Shown here: in pieces, positions 1 to 9,322 of the stretch
Layout of the letters: every line of letters begins with the position of its first letter
How positions within the stretch are numbered: the first letter of the stretch is position 1
Assembly (NCBI GenBank): GCA_963739625.1
Contig: CAVUAU010000011.1
Location: 62,001-126,000 of the forward strand
Source: Salinimicrobium sp963739625
GTDB taxonomy: Bacteria; Bacteroidota; Bacteroidia; Flavobacteriales; Flavobacteriaceae
DNA: 64,000 nt
Direction of reading: 5' to 3'
Translations under genes and position numbers: made by a program
The notes under the pieces: model-generated
The model's input: the letters and a program-made list of their open reading frames with translations, nothing else
Told to the model about the DNA's origin: nothing
The model's database searches: none

Positions 1-179
1 CTGAAGGCTCTTTCGGTTCCTTTTCCCCGAAGCACCTGAAACTCGGCCGGGCTAAGCTCTGCTTTCCATTCGGCTTCGGTCTTGGAAACAGGATATTTCT
101 TCTGTTTCTTTTCCTGCTGCGCGTTAGAATTGCAGCTCATCATCAAGACAGTGATTGCCAAAAAAAGGATTTTTTTCAT
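1..179 (-). CDS. msrB: Peptide-methionine (R)-S-oxide reductase, N-terminal part (runs off the window edge)
   Basis: Only the first 59 codons are in the window. They start with a lipoprotein signal (lipobox MMSC, Cys16), a short Lys/Gln-rich linker, and then the start of an MsrB domain: WKAELSPAEFQVLRGKGTER is the typical opening of this family, which reduces methionine-R-sulfoxide with a thiol relay. The catalytic cysteine and zinc ligands lie outside the window, so activity cannot be judged. The lipobox suggests an envelope-anchored enzyme repairing oxidised periplasmic proteins. The start at 179 is the only ATG placing the signal correctly. Confidence 0.8.
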   Translation of the reverse strand, partial: MKKILFLAITVLMMSCNSNAQQEKKQKKYPVSKTEAEWKAELSPAEFQVLRGKGTERAF

Positions 180-211
180 AGTTCTTTTCTTTATAATAAA
201 AGAAGCAAGAA

Positions 212-1081
212 CTATACCGTAAGAAAATCAACGACTTTATTAATAACTTCTGAATTCCCTAAAATGCGGCGGTGGCCAAGTCCTTCTGTGATAAAGATCT
301 CGCTGTTCTCCAGCACTTCGTGCAACTCGTGTGCAGCGCCAACATGAACATCAACATCATGTTCGTCGTGTATAATGAGGGTAGGAATTTTGACTTCTCT
401 GGCTGAAACTGCCCCCGAAAAAGTATCCATATCTTCACCAAATTTTTTGTCGAAGTACTTTTTCATCTTTTTGGCAACCTCTTCGTTCATCTTCATGTTA
501 TGGGCGAATTCGCGGGTGATCCTGGTCACACTGTTAGCTGTGCCTATAATGACGAGCCTGTCAATTTTGAGCCCTTCCTTCACTGCCCGCAACATAGACA
601 TTCCCCCAAGGGAATGACCAATCCCGGCCTCAAAAGGGCCGTAATGTTTATCTATAAAATGTACAGCTTCCACAAAATGCGGCATCATGCTCATTTTTCC
701 GGGCGCTTTGCCGTGAGCGGGTGCATCAAAGCTGACAACCGAAAAACCGGCCTTCAATAATGCTTCGGCCATAATAGCCAGTTGGGTGCCGCGGCCACTC
801 CAGCCGTGGGCGAGCAGGATCTTTCTATCTGAAGTTCCGTACTCGTAGACCACGATCTCCCGGTTAATAGAAGGCACGGTGACCCTGGTTTGTTTACTGT
901 TGCTGTCCATTTTTTCCTCCCTTTCCGGAAGTTTATATTTAAAAGGACTCAAGAAAAGTTTCGCTGCAAAACGACTGGCCAGAAAAGGAGAGAGAGTGGT
1001 GAGCAGTTTTCCGGTGAACAGGATGTAGTTGGGAACCAGCAGGCGTTGTACCGGGGTTTTGTCTTTTTTTTGTTGGGTCAT
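212..1081 (-). CDS. Alpha/beta hydrolase
   Basis: A 289-residue protein when started at the ATG at 1081; a longer reading frame exists but its extra N-terminus looks like untranslated DNA. It has the hydrolase pattern: LAHGWSG oxyanion-side motif, nucleophile elbow GIGHSLGG, an acid in IIHDEHD and a C-terminal His in GLGHRR. The first 50 residues are hydrophobic and basic, perhaps a membrane-associated segment. The substrate cannot be inferred. It lies just downstream of msrB's start on the same strand's far side and is divergent from the M48 protease gene. Confidence 0.75.
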   Translation of the reverse strand: MTQQKKDKTPVQRLLVPNYILFTGKLLTTLSPFLASRFAAKLFLSPFKYKLPEREEKMDSNSKQTRVTVPSINREIVVYEYGTSDRKILLAHGWSGRGTQLAIMAEALLKAGFSVVSFDAPAHGKAPGKMSMMPHFVEAVHFIDKHYGPFEAGIGHSLGGMSMLRAVKEGLKIDRLVIIGTANSVTRITREFAHNMKMNEEVAKKMKKYFDKKFGEDMDTFSGAVSAREVKIPTLIIHDEHDVDVHVGAAHELHEVLENSEIFITEGLGHRRILGNSEVINKVVDFLTV

Positions 1082-1234
1082 AAATGAAGAAAAGCTGCAA
1101 GTTACGAATAATGCAGGCTTAAAAAAGATAGATTTTACAAGGTTTTGCGAAATTGGCAGGTATTTTGTTAAACCTAAACTAAAGGCCAAATTGGAGAGGG
1201 GTCAATTTATTAACTTTAACAAAAACCTCAAATT

Positions 1235-2059
1235 ATGAAAATAAAACAGTTTGCTATAGCATTGAGTTTGTTTCTCCTGGTAGCGGCTTGTAAGACTAAT
1301 CCCTTCACCGGAGAGAAAAACCTGAATTTCTATCCTAACTCTCAGATCTTTCCTGCTGCTTTTCAACAGTATAACCAGGTGCTTTCTGAAAATAAAGTAG
1401 TAACAGGTACTGCAGATGCCCAGATGATCACCAAAGTGGGGCAGAAGATCGCTACCGCTGCCGAACGTTTTCTGAATGCGAACGGTTACCAGGGATACCT
1501 TGATGATTATGAATGGGAATACCATCTTATACAGGATGACCAGGTGAATGCGTGGGCCATGCCCGGCGGAAAGATTGCTTTCTATACCGGAATTATGCCC
1601 ATCGCCAAGAATGAATCTGGAGTGGCCGCCATTATGGCCCATGAGGTAGCTCACGCCCTTGCCGATCACGGTGCGCAACGTATGAGTGCAGCCCAGCTGC
1701 AACAAGTAGGTGGTGCCGTAGTGGGAGCTGCCGTTGGCGGAAAGAGCGAAAGCACACAACAGATCATCAACCAGGCTTACGGTCTTGGTACACAAGTAGG
1801 AGTAATGCTGCCATTTAGCAGAAGCCACGAATCTGAAGCCGATAGAATTGGTCTTACTCTTATGGCACTTGCGGGATATGATCCTATGGAAGCAGCCGAT
1901 CTATGGAGAAGGATGCAGGCCCAGGAGAATGGACAGGCTCCACCGCAATTTCTCAGTACTCACCCTTCATCTGAAACAAGGATCAGGAATATTGAAAAAT
2001 GGGCGCCCGAGGCTAAAGCCGAAGCAAGAAAATTCGGAATTACCAGCTTCAAGTCTTAA
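1235..2059 (+). CDS. M48 family metallopeptidase lipoprotein
   Basis: A 274-residue zinc protease. It has a lipoprotein signal (lipobox VAAC, Cys19), the zinc motif HEVAH at about residues 136-140 and a downstream HESEAD that supplies the third ligand, followed by the conserved STHPSSETRI segment. Members of this group (LoiP/BepA/Oma1-like) degrade or help assemble misfolded outer-membrane and envelope proteins. The lipobox places it in the periplasm or outer membrane. It is a single-gene unit followed by a clear hairpin terminator. Family assignment is strong; the substrates are unknown. Confidence 0.88.
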   Translation: MKIKQFAIALSLFLLVAACKTNPFTGEKNLNFYPNSQIFPAAFQQYNQVLSENKVVTGTADAQMITKVGQKIATAAERFLNANGYQGYLDDYEWEYHLIQDDQVNAWAMPGGKIAFYTGIMPIAKNESGVAAIMAHEVAHALADHGAQRMSAAQLQQVGGAVVGAAVGGKSESTQQIINQAYGLGTQVGVMLPFSRSHESEADRIGLTLMALAGYDPMEAADLWRRMQAQENGQAPPQFLSTHPSSETRIRNIEKWAPEAKAEARKFGITSFKS

Positions 2060-2083
2060 TTGATCCCAAAAATTGTATTTTAG

Positions 2084-2108
2084 GAGCTGCCTTAGGGCAG
2101 CTCTTTTA
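2084..2108 (+). terminator. Rho-independent terminator after the M48 peptidase gene
   Basis: GAGCTGCC at 2084-2091 pairs perfectly with GGCAGCTC at 2096-2103 around a TTAG loop, followed by TTTTAATTT. Its position argues against a start codon upstream of 2121 for the next gene. Confidence 0.85.
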
Positions 2109-2120
2109 ATTTACACCCGC

Positions 2121-3458
2121 ATGAAACATCTCCCCAAGGGAAGTAAAAAACTTTTGAATGCCTGGGCCTTTTATGATTGGGCCAACTCTGTTTACAGCCT
2201 GGTCATCGCTTCGACCATTTTTCCAATCTTCTATGGAGACCTCACCATTACCAGAAATGAACAGGGGGCTATAATTAATGACAGCGTACACCTTTTTGGA
2301 TTCGATTTCAATAACGATTCTCTCATAAGCTACGTTACCGCCCTCGCCTTCTTGCTGGTGGCTTTAATAAGTCCGTTTCTTTCCGGGATCGCAGATTATG
2401 TAGGAAATAAGAAGAATTTCCTGAAATTCTTCTGTTACCTGGGCGCGCTCTCCTGCATTGGTTTGTTCTGGTTTGAGCTGGATTTTCTGTGGTTTGGGCT
2501 GCTTTGCTATTTTACGGCGCTTGTAGGTTTCTGGGCCAGTCTCGTCTTCTATAACTCTTATCTGCCCGATATCGCTTTTCCCGAACAACAGGATAAAGTG
2601 AGCGCCAGGGGTTTTTCAATGGGATATATTGGCAGCGTGCTCCTGTTGCTGCTCTGCCTGGGCATGGTCATGTTCTATGACGTCTTTGGATTTGAGAACA
2701 GGGATTTTCCCACCCGCCTGTCTTTCGTCCTCACCGGGATTTGGTGGATAGGCTTTAGCCAGATCACTTATTACTACCTTCCAAAGGGAAATAAAAAGCA
2801 AACGCTCACAAAAGATGTTGTCTTTAACGGGTTCAAAGAGCTTAAGAAGATATGGAGGTCACTGCAGCATAACCCACAATTGAAGAAATATTTGAGGGCC
2901 TTTTTCGTGTACAGCATGGCCGTGCAAACGGTGATGCTCATCGCAACATATTTTGGGATCGAAGAAGTAGATTGGACAGGGCAGGATGCTACTTTTGGGC
3001 TCATTGTAAGCATTTTGCTCATTCAGCTTGTTGCGGTGCTTGGAGCAACTATTACCTCGAGACTTTCAGAAAAATTCGGGAATATCAATACGCTTATCGT
3101 GGTCAACCTGGTATGGATTGGCATTTGCATTTACGCCTTTTTTGTAAAAACGCCTTCTCAATTTTATGTCGCCGCAGGTCTTGTGGGCCTCGTAATGGGC
3201 GGGATCCAAACCCTTTCGCGCTCTACATACTCAAAAATGATTCCTGAAGGCACTCTTGATACGGCCAGCTTTTTCAGTTTTTATGATGTTTCTGAAAAGA
3301 TTGGGATCGTCATTGGGATGGTGCTTTATGGGCTGGTGGCGCAGGTCTTCGGAAGTATTCGCTTTTCCATTTTGTTCCTTACCGCTTTCTTCCTGGTGGG
3401 GGTGCTGTTGCTACTGAAGGTTCCGAAGAAATTAGAACACAAAAAAGAAGTGGCCTAA
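2121..3458 (+). CDS. UMF1-type major facilitator superfamily transporter
   Basis: A 445-residue integral membrane protein starting at ATG 2121; any earlier start would run through the preceding terminator. The N-terminal LNAWAFYDWANSVYSLV segment is diagnostic of the UMF1/Atg22-like branch of the MFS, which in fungi exports amino acids from vacuoles. About twelve hydrophobic helices are visible, with a long loop after helix 6 (near residues 215-240). A SRSTYSKMIP motif in the second half resembles the MFS A-like loop. The bacterial substrate is not known; amino acids or peptides are plausible from the family only. Confidence 0.85.
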   Translation: MKHLPKGSKKLLNAWAFYDWANSVYSLVIASTIFPIFYGDLTITRNEQGAIINDSVHLFGFDFNNDSLISYVTALAFLLVALISPFLSGIADYVGNKKNFLKFFCYLGALSCIGLFWFELDFLWFGLLCYFTALVGFWASLVFYNSYLPDIAFPEQQDKVSARGFSMGYIGSVLLLLLCLGMVMFYDVFGFENRDFPTRLSFVLTGIWWIGFSQITYYYLPKGNKKQTLTKDVVFNGFKELKKIWRSLQHNPQLKKYLRAFFVYSMAVQTVMLIATYFGIEEVDWTGQDATFGLIVSILLIQLVAVLGATITSRLSEKFGNINTLIVVNLVWIGICIYAFFVKTPSQFYVAAGLVGLVMGGIQTLSRSTYSKMIPEGTLDTASFFSFYDVSEKIGIVIGMVLYGLVAQVFGSIRFSILFLTAFFLVGVLLLLKVPKKLEHKKEVA

Positions 3459-3506
3459 AAAAGCCATTTTTAAATCTTCAATTGCTGAAGTATTAAAAGC
3501 TCTTTT

Positions 3507-3539
3507 AGACCACTCAAAAATGCCTTTTTTAAAAGGTCT
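3507..3539. terminator. Convergent intergenic hairpin of the dispersed palindrome type
   Basis: AGACC at 3507-3511 and GGTCT at 3535-3539 enclose a CTCAAAAATGCC...TTTT core related to the palindrome seen elsewhere in this window. It sits between two convergent genes, so it may terminate both. The pairing is imperfect. Confidence 0.45.
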
Positions 3540-4274
3540 TATCTTTTGCTGATGCTGCCTACGCCTATAGTTTTGAAATCTTCTTTCTTAGGATTTCCCT
3601 TGTACTCGATATCTCCCGCGCCGGGAACTTTTGCCCTTAGCGCTTCGGAAGCGTAAACCTGGATGTCTCCAGATCCTGTTACCGTGGCGTCAACATTCTC
3701 ACATTTGAATTCGAAGGCGCCAATATCACCAGATCCTGTCACCTTACAGTCAAAATCGCGGGCGCTGCCAACAAGATCGATATCACCCGATCCCGTAATA
3801 CTTGCCCTGGCATTTTTGGCCTGCAGGGGTAACTTAATATCTCCTGAACCTGTGATTTTCACCTCAAAATTTTCGGCTGTGATCTTATCTGAAGACCTGA
3901 TGTCTCCCGAGCCGGTAAGGGAAACGACCGTTGAGGTCTTCAAAGGGAACAGTAACCACGATTTCGTGGTTACCCGAAGGATCAAGGTTATAACCTTTTT
4001 TGGTGGAGATCTTTAGTTCATCTCCAGATACTTCAGTAAGGATATATTCCAACAGGTTTTCTTCGGCCTGTACTTCTAAAACTCCTTCTGTTCCTGCGAC
4101 AAGTTTTACATTCATGCTGCCTTCCAACTCAACTTGATCATAAGTTGAGACCTTTCGGGTTTCGGTTTTTTCGTTGCCGTTGCCTTTTATCTTTTTACTG
4201 CCAGACCACCATTGTGCGTTTGCAGTTTGAATACCAAGTGCTAAAAGAGCCAGAATTAAAATTGATCTTTTCAT
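3539..4274 (-). CDS. DUF2807-like (GIN domain) exported protein, frameshifted in this sequence
   Basis: The first part (from 4274) has a signal peptide ending near ANAQWW and a DUF2807-like start, reading ...IVVTVPFEDLN. The second part, in another frame, holds six short repeats of the type TGSGDI (last one PGAGDI), typical of the beta-solenoid GIN domain. The two frames join near 3925-3935: one extra base in the GGTCGTTTCC stretch separates DLN from VSLTGSGD. The span is 736 nt, one more than a multiple of three, as expected for a single insertion; repaired length is 244 residues. It is the last gene of the ECF sigma operon. Whether the shift is real or an error cannot be told here. Confidence 0.75.
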
Positions 4275-4308
4275 TTTTGATTTTTTGCTGGTTATTGATT
4301 GATGTTTA

Positions 4309-5403
4309 TTAATCTGTGAAGGAAACTCCGCCATAGCTGGATTCAATTTTCACAGTTCCTCCAGAGTTGCCGGAAAGATAGTATCCTTCATAGTAGTTGT
4401 CACTGCCCGAATCTATTCTTTTATTGACGGTGAAGCCATTTCCAAGGCCTTTTATACCTCCATATTCTGTGCTTATTTCAAAGCTGAAAGGAGCTTCCTT
4501 ATCGTATCCTATTTTGATAGAAGTATAGTCTGTGGAAATATCCATCTGTTTAAGTCCGGCCATGATCTTTTCTATGCTCAATGACCCATAATCCATACCA
4601 ATATTTGCAGTCCCATAGACGCGGCCCAGTTTTACTCCAAGATAGTCGCCGTTACCTTTGATGTTCTTTAGTTTATCCACTTTCAGGGAACCATAGTCGC
4701 AGCTGAATTTGATGTTTTCTACTTTTTGAATATCAGATTCTGTGTAATCTGCAGAGAGATCGAGCGTTCCGGCTTCATCAATAGTAAATTCAGAATAGTC
4801 GGCGTTGATCTTTGCACGCTTTACATAACCAATATTGCTGTTGTTGGTATAGTCAAAGCTCAAGACATTGTTGTCCCCGTTGAGTTCTCCAATTAAAATT
4901 CTTCCGTAGTCACAGGAGATATTGGCGTTCCCGTTCAACTTGTCGAGATTGATGCCGCCGTAATCATTGCTAACTTCAATGTTATTCGTAATTGGTGCCT
5001 TGACCCGGTAATTGATCTCAATATTGACATTATTGTTGCTGCCAAACAGGCTGCTCAACCAGGAGCCACCGTTATTTCTCCTTTCCAGTTGGGTCTCGGC
5101 CGAAACCATACCGCTGCTTTGGTTGAAATCAACATCGATCTCGTTTAGACGATCTTTTACCTTGTCGTGATCATCACCATTTGTCTCAATAATGACTTCA
5201 ATAACGACCCTGTTCTCATTCCAGGTTGTGATATCCACATTTCCATAACTGTTGTCGATCTTAAGGAGGTCCTGCGGTCCCACTTTAAATTCCTTCTTGA
5301 TCTTTTTCTGCTCGGTATACCTGCCTTTATATCCGGTGTTGGCGCAGCTTATTGCCGGGACCAGTAGCAGCGTAAAAAGAAGTTTATATAATGTTGTTTT
5401 CAT
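4309..5403 (-). CDS. DUF4097-like exported repeat protein
   Basis: A 364-residue protein with an N-terminal signal that looks lipoprotein-like (VPAISC, Cys20). The body repeats short units of the form DYG or YGxxxI/L about every 20 residues (NDYGGINL, CDYGRILI, NADYSEFTI, CDYGSLKV, MDYGSLSI, TEYGGIKG), which suggests a right-handed beta-solenoid as in DUF4097/GIN-type proteins. It overlaps the preceding membrane-protein gene by 20 nt, so it is probably translationally coupled within the sigma-factor operon. The role is unknown; surface or periplasmic scaffolding under envelope stress is an inference from context. Confidence 0.72.
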   Translation of the reverse strand: MKTTLYKLLFTLLLVPAISCANTGYKGRYTEQKKIKKEFKVGPQDLLKIDNSYGNVDITTWNENRVVIEVIIETNGDDHDKVKDRLNEIDVDFNQSSGMVSAETQLERRNNGGSWLSSLFGSNNNVNIEINYRVKAPITNNIEVSNDYGGINLDKLNGNANISCDYGRILIGELNGDNNVLSFDYTNNSNIGYVKRAKINADYSEFTIDEAGTLDLSADYTESDIQKVENIKFSCDYGSLKVDKLKNIKGNGDYLGVKLGRVYGTANIGMDYGSLSIEKIMAGLKQMDISTDYTSIKIGYDKEAPFSFEISTEYGGIKGLGNGFTVNKRIDSGSDNYYEGYYLSGNSGGTVKIESSYGGVSFTD

Positions 5404-5941
5404 GGCTGTTGTTTTTTAGGGTGTTTATAGTATTTACTTTATCAAGGACAGTTTTTAACAGGTCAATTCTTTGTTGAAAGTTGGAGATCATGGCGTAGAT
5501 CACTCGCTGGTCCTGGCCGCTTTTTCCAAGGTCTTTTTTCAATTTGTTATAATCGGTTTCAAGTACTTCAAGCTGTTTAAGCGCATCATTGATCACAGCT
5601 TCAGTCTCGGGAGTCTTTTTCTCCTGCAGGTTTTCCAGTTGGACCTTTATTGCTGAAGCATAGAAGTTTTGGGTTTGTTCCATCTCTGGAGAAACATTTG
5701 CCAGCTCCTGTTTTGTTGAAAATGGATTGTTGAACACTCCCTGAAATATGAGGAAAGCAACCAGAAAGGTAGCGGCAATAGACATTACCGGCAGCCAGAG
5801 GTTAATTACTCCTGAATGGTTTACCTTTTTTTTCTTCTGCTGTTTCAGCTTTTCCAGGAACCTTTCTTCATGATCTACCGGCGGCCCGGCAATGTCGAAG
5901 TCCAGGTCATCGAAGAGGTCTTTAAAATTATCAGTTTTCAT
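5384..5941 (-). CDS. Single-pass membrane protein, candidate anti-sigma factor
   Basis: A 185-residue protein with an acidic N-terminus (DLFDDLDFDI), a basic stretch QQKKKK, one membrane helix at about residues 47-69 and a coiled-coil-like, Glu/Lys-rich extracytoplasmic tail. I see no zinc-binding anti-sigma motif. Its role is inferred from position: it overlaps the ECF sigma gene by 11 nt and the following gene by 20 nt, the usual layout for a sigma factor and its membrane-bound inhibitor. The cytoplasmic N-terminus is short (about 46 residues), which is within the range for such inhibitors. Confidence 0.62.
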   Translation of the reverse strand: MKTDNFKDLFDDLDFDIAGPPVDHEERFLEKLKQQKKKKVNHSGVINLWLPVMSIAATFLVAFLIFQGVFNNPFSTKQELANVSPEMEQTQNFYASAIKVQLENLQEKKTPETEAVINDALKQLEVLETDYNKLKKDLGKSGQDQRVIYAMISNFQQRIDLLKTVLDKVNTINTLKNNSHENNII

Positions 5942-6491
5942 AGCTCAATAACTTTGTTCTCAGGCTTTCTTTGGCCCTTGAAATGGTTGTTCTGCAGTTA
6001 GCGTATGAGATGTTCAGGATCTCACAAATTTCTTCATAATCGTAACCTTCGATGAGGTGTAGTGTCAATGCTACCCGGTAATTCTCTTTTAGTGAATCCA
6101 TGGTTCGCAAGATCATTTTCACCTTCGGGTTCTGTTCCTCTTCTTCAGAAGAAATACCCACGCCATCATCGGCAGCGTTTTTCAATTGGTCGTTGTAAGA
6201 CACCTCCTGGTACTTTACATTTTTGTTGTACACATTGATGCTGTGGTTCACAACGATCTTTTTTAGCCAGGCTCCAAAAGTTGAAGTACCTTCATAGCTG
6301 TCCAGTTTCTCAAAAGCCTTTAAAAAGCATTCCTGCATAATGTCTTCGGCTTCTGCCGAGTGTTTAACTATACGTAAGGCGGTGTTGTACATGGCTTTAC
6401 TGTATTTGTTATACACTGTCATTTGAGCCCTTTGGTCTCCACGACGGCATTTTTCTAAAAGCTCATCGATATGTGTTGTGGTTAGTGTCAA
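5931..6491 (-). CDS. ECF-type RNA polymerase sigma-70 factor
   Basis: A 186-residue sigma factor with region 2 (AEDIMQECFLKAFEKL and the following TFGAWLKKIVVNHSIN) and region 4 (LTLHLIEGYDYEEICEILNI, then a helix-turn-helix ending in SRAKESLRTKL). There is no sigma region 1 or 3, as expected for the ECF group. It heads a four-gene operon with a membrane protein and two beta-solenoid exported proteins, so it likely controls an envelope or surface response and its own operon. It is divergent from lon across about 218 nt in which I find no convincing promoter consensus. Confidence 0.9.
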   Translation of the reverse strand: MTLTTTHIDELLEKCRRGDQRAQMTVYNKYSKAMYNTALRIVKHSAEAEDIMQECFLKAFEKLDSYEGTSTFGAWLKKIVVNHSINVYNKNVKYQEVSYNDQLKNAADDGVGISSEEEEQNPKVKMILRTMDSLKENYRVALTLHLIEGYDYEEICEILNISYANCRTTISRAKESLRTKLLSYEN

Positions 6492-6709
6492 AACATCAAT
6501 GCTTTATAATAAAGATAGGTTCGTTTCTCAATTGTTACAGTTTTGGAAAAATTTCCTGAAAAAAATGTTCTTACGTTGGCATAACAATTGAATTAAGGGA
6601 GGGATGAGCTGCTTTAATCCTTTGTATATCAAGCTGTGTAAAGGTAATGAAGTAGCTCATTTAAAAGTAGAACAAAAACTGCAATGACAGTTTGACTTAA
6701 AAACAAGAT

Positions 6710-9160
6710 ATGGCCAGAACTAAATTTTCAAATTTTGACAGTCTGTCATTACAGGGAATAGATGAGGATGCAGAACTTATTCCTTTAATGACGCCAGAAG
6801 ATGAGGAGGAAATAAATAAAGAGGACCTGCCCGAGGTCCTGCCAATACTACCCCTGCGCAATACAGTACTTTTCCCCGGTGTGGTTATCCCTATAACCGC
6901 GGGAAGAGATGCTTCAATAAAACTTATTAATGAGGCCAATAACGGAAACAAAGTTATTGGAGTAGTCTCTCAAAAAGATGAAAAAGTTGAAAATCCTTCA
7001 GCGAAAGACATCAACAAAATAGGAGTTGTAGCCCGCATTTTGAGGGTGCTTAAAATGCCCGATGGTAATACTACGGTGATCATCCAGGGTAAGAAGCGTT
7101 TTGAAGTTTCAGAAGTTATTTCAGAAAAACCTTACCTCAAAGCGAAGATCCAGGAAGTGCCCGAAGCGCGACCTGCTACAGATAATGAGGAGTTTGGAGC
7201 CATTATAGATTCCATTAAAGACCTTGCACTACAGATCATTAAGAACAGCCCGAATATACCTTCTGAAGCTTCTTTTGCGATCCAGAACATTGAGAGCCCT
7301 TCTTTCCTGGTCAACTTTGTGGCTTCCAATATGAATTTGAATGTTGAAGAGAAACAAAAGCTGCTGGAGACAAACGATCTTAAGGAACGCGCGTTGGCTA
7401 CCCTCAAGTTCATGAATATGGAGTACCACAAGCTGGAACTCAAAAATGACATTCAAAGCAAGGTTCAAAGCGATATGAGCCAGCAACAGCGTGAGTATTT
7501 CCTGCATCAGCAAATGAAAACGATCCAGGAAGAACTGGGCGGGGTGTCTCATGAAGGAGAAGTGGAAGAGATGCGTGCACGCGCGAAAAAGAAAAAATGG
7601 CCTGAAAACATTAAGGAGCATTTCAATAGGGAGCTGGCCAAGATGCAGCGGATGAATCCGCAGGTGGCAGAATATTCCATTCAAAGAAATTACCTGGACC
7701 TTTTCCTGGAGCTGCCATGGAATGAGTTTAGCAAAGATAAATTTGATCTTAAGCGCGCCGAGAGAATCCTGGACCGTGACCATTACGGGCTTGAGGATGT
7801 GAAAGAGCGTATCATTGAATACCTCGCGGTCCTTAAGATCAGGAACGATATGAAATCGCCCATTCTTTGTCTTTATGGACCTCCGGGAGTTGGTAAGACC
7901 AGCCTTGGAAAGTCTATAGCCGAAGCTTTGGGAAGAGAGTACGTAAGAGTTTCTCTTGGAGGCCTTCGGGACGAGGCAGAAATAAGAGGTCACAGGAAGA
8001 CATATATAGGTGCTATGCCGGGCCGAATTATTCAGTCACTTAAGAAAGCAGGTACCAGTAACCCTGTATTCGTGCTGGATGAGGTGGATAAGTTGAGCAT
8101 TGGCCATAGCGGTGATCCTTCTTCGGCTTTACTTGAGGTACTGGATCCTGAGCAGAACAGCGAATTCCACGACAACTTCCTGGAAATGCCTTTTGACCTT
8201 TCAAAAGTGATGTTTATTGCTACCGCGAACAACATTGGGAATATTCAGCCTGCGCTTCGCGACAGGATGGAGATGATCAATGTTACCGGTTACACCATTG
8301 AAGAGAAGGTGGAGATCGCGAAGCAGCATTTGCTTCCGAAGCAATTAAAGGAACACGGCCTGTCAAAAGAGAACCTGAAAATAGGCAAGAAGCAGCTTGA
8401 AAAGATCGTAGAAGGTTATACCCGCGAGTCCGGGGTTCGTGGTCTTGAGAAGCAGCTCGCTAAAATGGTGCGTTTTGCTGCGAAAAACATTGCGATGGAG
8501 GAGAAATACAATATCAAGATTAAAGATTCTGATATTGAGGAAGTCCTTGGTAGCCCAAAAATGGAGCGCGATAAGTACGAAGACAATGAAACTGCCGGGG
8601 TAGTTACAGGATTGGCCTGGACGCAGGTAGGCGGTGATATTTTGTTTATCGAGTCAATTCTTTCTAAAGGAAAAGGCGCTCTAAATATTACCGGGAACCT
8701 TGGTAAGGTGATGAAAGAATCGGCTACCATTGCACTGGAATATATAAAAGGTAACGCCGAAGAATTAGGGATAAACCCAGAGGTTATTGAGAAATACAAT
8801 GTTCACATCCACGTTCCCGAAGGGGCTACTCCAAAGGACGGGCCAAGTGCGGGAATCACGATGCTCACTTCCCTGGTTTCACTTTATACGCAAAGAAAGG
8901 TGAAGAAGAGCATTGCGATGACAGGAGAAATCACCCTTAGAGGGAAAGTGCTTCCGGTGGGAGGTATTAAAGAAAAGATACTTGCCGCAAAAAGAGCACA
9001 TATTAAGGAGATCATTCTGTGTGAGGAGAACAAAAGGGACATCGAGGAGATCAAGGAAGAATACCGCAAGGGTCTTACTTTCCATTACGTGAAAGAGATG
9101 AACGAGGTGATCAAACTTGCTATCCTGGATGAAAAAGTGAAAAATCCAAAGCAGTTATAG
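6710..9160 (+). CDS. lon: Endopeptidase La (ATP-dependent Lon protease)
   Basis: An 816-residue cytoplasmic AAA+ protease that degrades misfolded and regulatory proteins. Order of domains: N-terminal substrate domain from about residue 43 (LPILPLRNTVLFPG), coiled-coil middle, AAA+ module with Walker A GPPGVGKTS and Walker B VFVLDEVDK, sensor region, and a C-terminal protease domain with catalytic Ser713 in PKDGPSAG and Lys756 in the following GGIKEK. Length is normal for bacterial Lon. An acidic 40-residue N-terminal extension precedes the LON domain. It is monocistronic with a strong terminator. Confidence 0.98.
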   Translation: MARTKFSNFDSLSLQGIDEDAELIPLMTPEDEEEINKEDLPEVLPILPLRNTVLFPGVVIPITAGRDASIKLINEANNGNKVIGVVSQKDEKVENPSAKDINKIGVVARILRVLKMPDGNTTVIIQGKKRFEVSEVISEKPYLKAKIQEVPEARPATDNEEFGAIIDSIKDLALQIIKNSPNIPSEASFAIQNIESPSFLVNFVASNMNLNVEEKQKLLETNDLKERALATLKFMNMEYHKLELKNDIQSKVQSDMSQQQREYFLHQQMKTIQEELGGVSHEGEVEEMRARAKKKKWPENIKEHFNRELAKMQRMNPQVAEYSIQRNYLDLFLELPWNEFSKDKFDLKRAERILDRDHYGLEDVKERIIEYLAVLKIRNDMKSPILCLYGPPGVGKTSLGKSIAEALGREYVRVSLGGLRDEAEIRGHRKTYIGAMPGRIIQSLKKAGTSNPVFVLDEVDKLSIGHSGDPSSALLEVLDPEQNSEFHDNFLEMPFDLSKVMFIATANNIGNIQPALRDRMEMINVTGYTIEEKVEIAKQHLLPKQLKEHGLSKENLKIGKKQLEKIVEGYTRESGVRGLEKQLAKMVRFAAKNIAMEEKYNIKIKDSDIEEVLGSPKMERDKYEDNETAGVVTGLAWTQVGGDILFIESILSKGKGALNITGNLGKVMKESATIALEYIKGNAEELGINPEVIEKYNVHIHVPEGATPKDGPSAGITMLTSLVSLYTQRKVKKSIAMTGEITLRGKVLPVGGIKEKILAAKRAHIKEIILCEENKRDIEEIKEEYRKGLTFHYVKEMNEVIKLAILDEKVKNPKQL

Positions 9161-9180
9161 TTTAACTGAAGAAACAGTGA

Positions 9181-9212
9181 AAAGCTCCGGAATGTTCCGG
9201 AGCTTTTTTTTG
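9181..9212 (+). terminator. Rho-independent terminator of lon
   Basis: A perfect 12-bp stem, AAAGCTCCGGAA at 9181-9192 and TTCCGGAGCTTT at 9195-9206, followed by a T run to 9211. Confidence 0.95.
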
Positions 9213-9241
9213 TACAATATTAAGCCGGCATAGCTTTTACA

Positions 9242-9303
9242 GAGGTCTCAAAAATGCTATTTTTGACACTTCTTTGCTGAGGTTCCAAAAAGGGCATTTT
9301 CAA
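9242..9303. repeat. Two copies of the dispersed AAAAATGnCATTTTT palindrome upstream of cmk
   Basis: The first copy (9242-9272) reads GAGGTCTCAAAAATGC followed by TATTTTTGACACTTC. The second (9279-9303) reads GAGGTTCCAAAAAGGGCATT. Both match the family found at 3507, 13382, 19981, 36066, 40371 and 63288. Confidence 0.55.
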
Positions 9304-9322
9304 AGCACATTAAAAAACTCCT

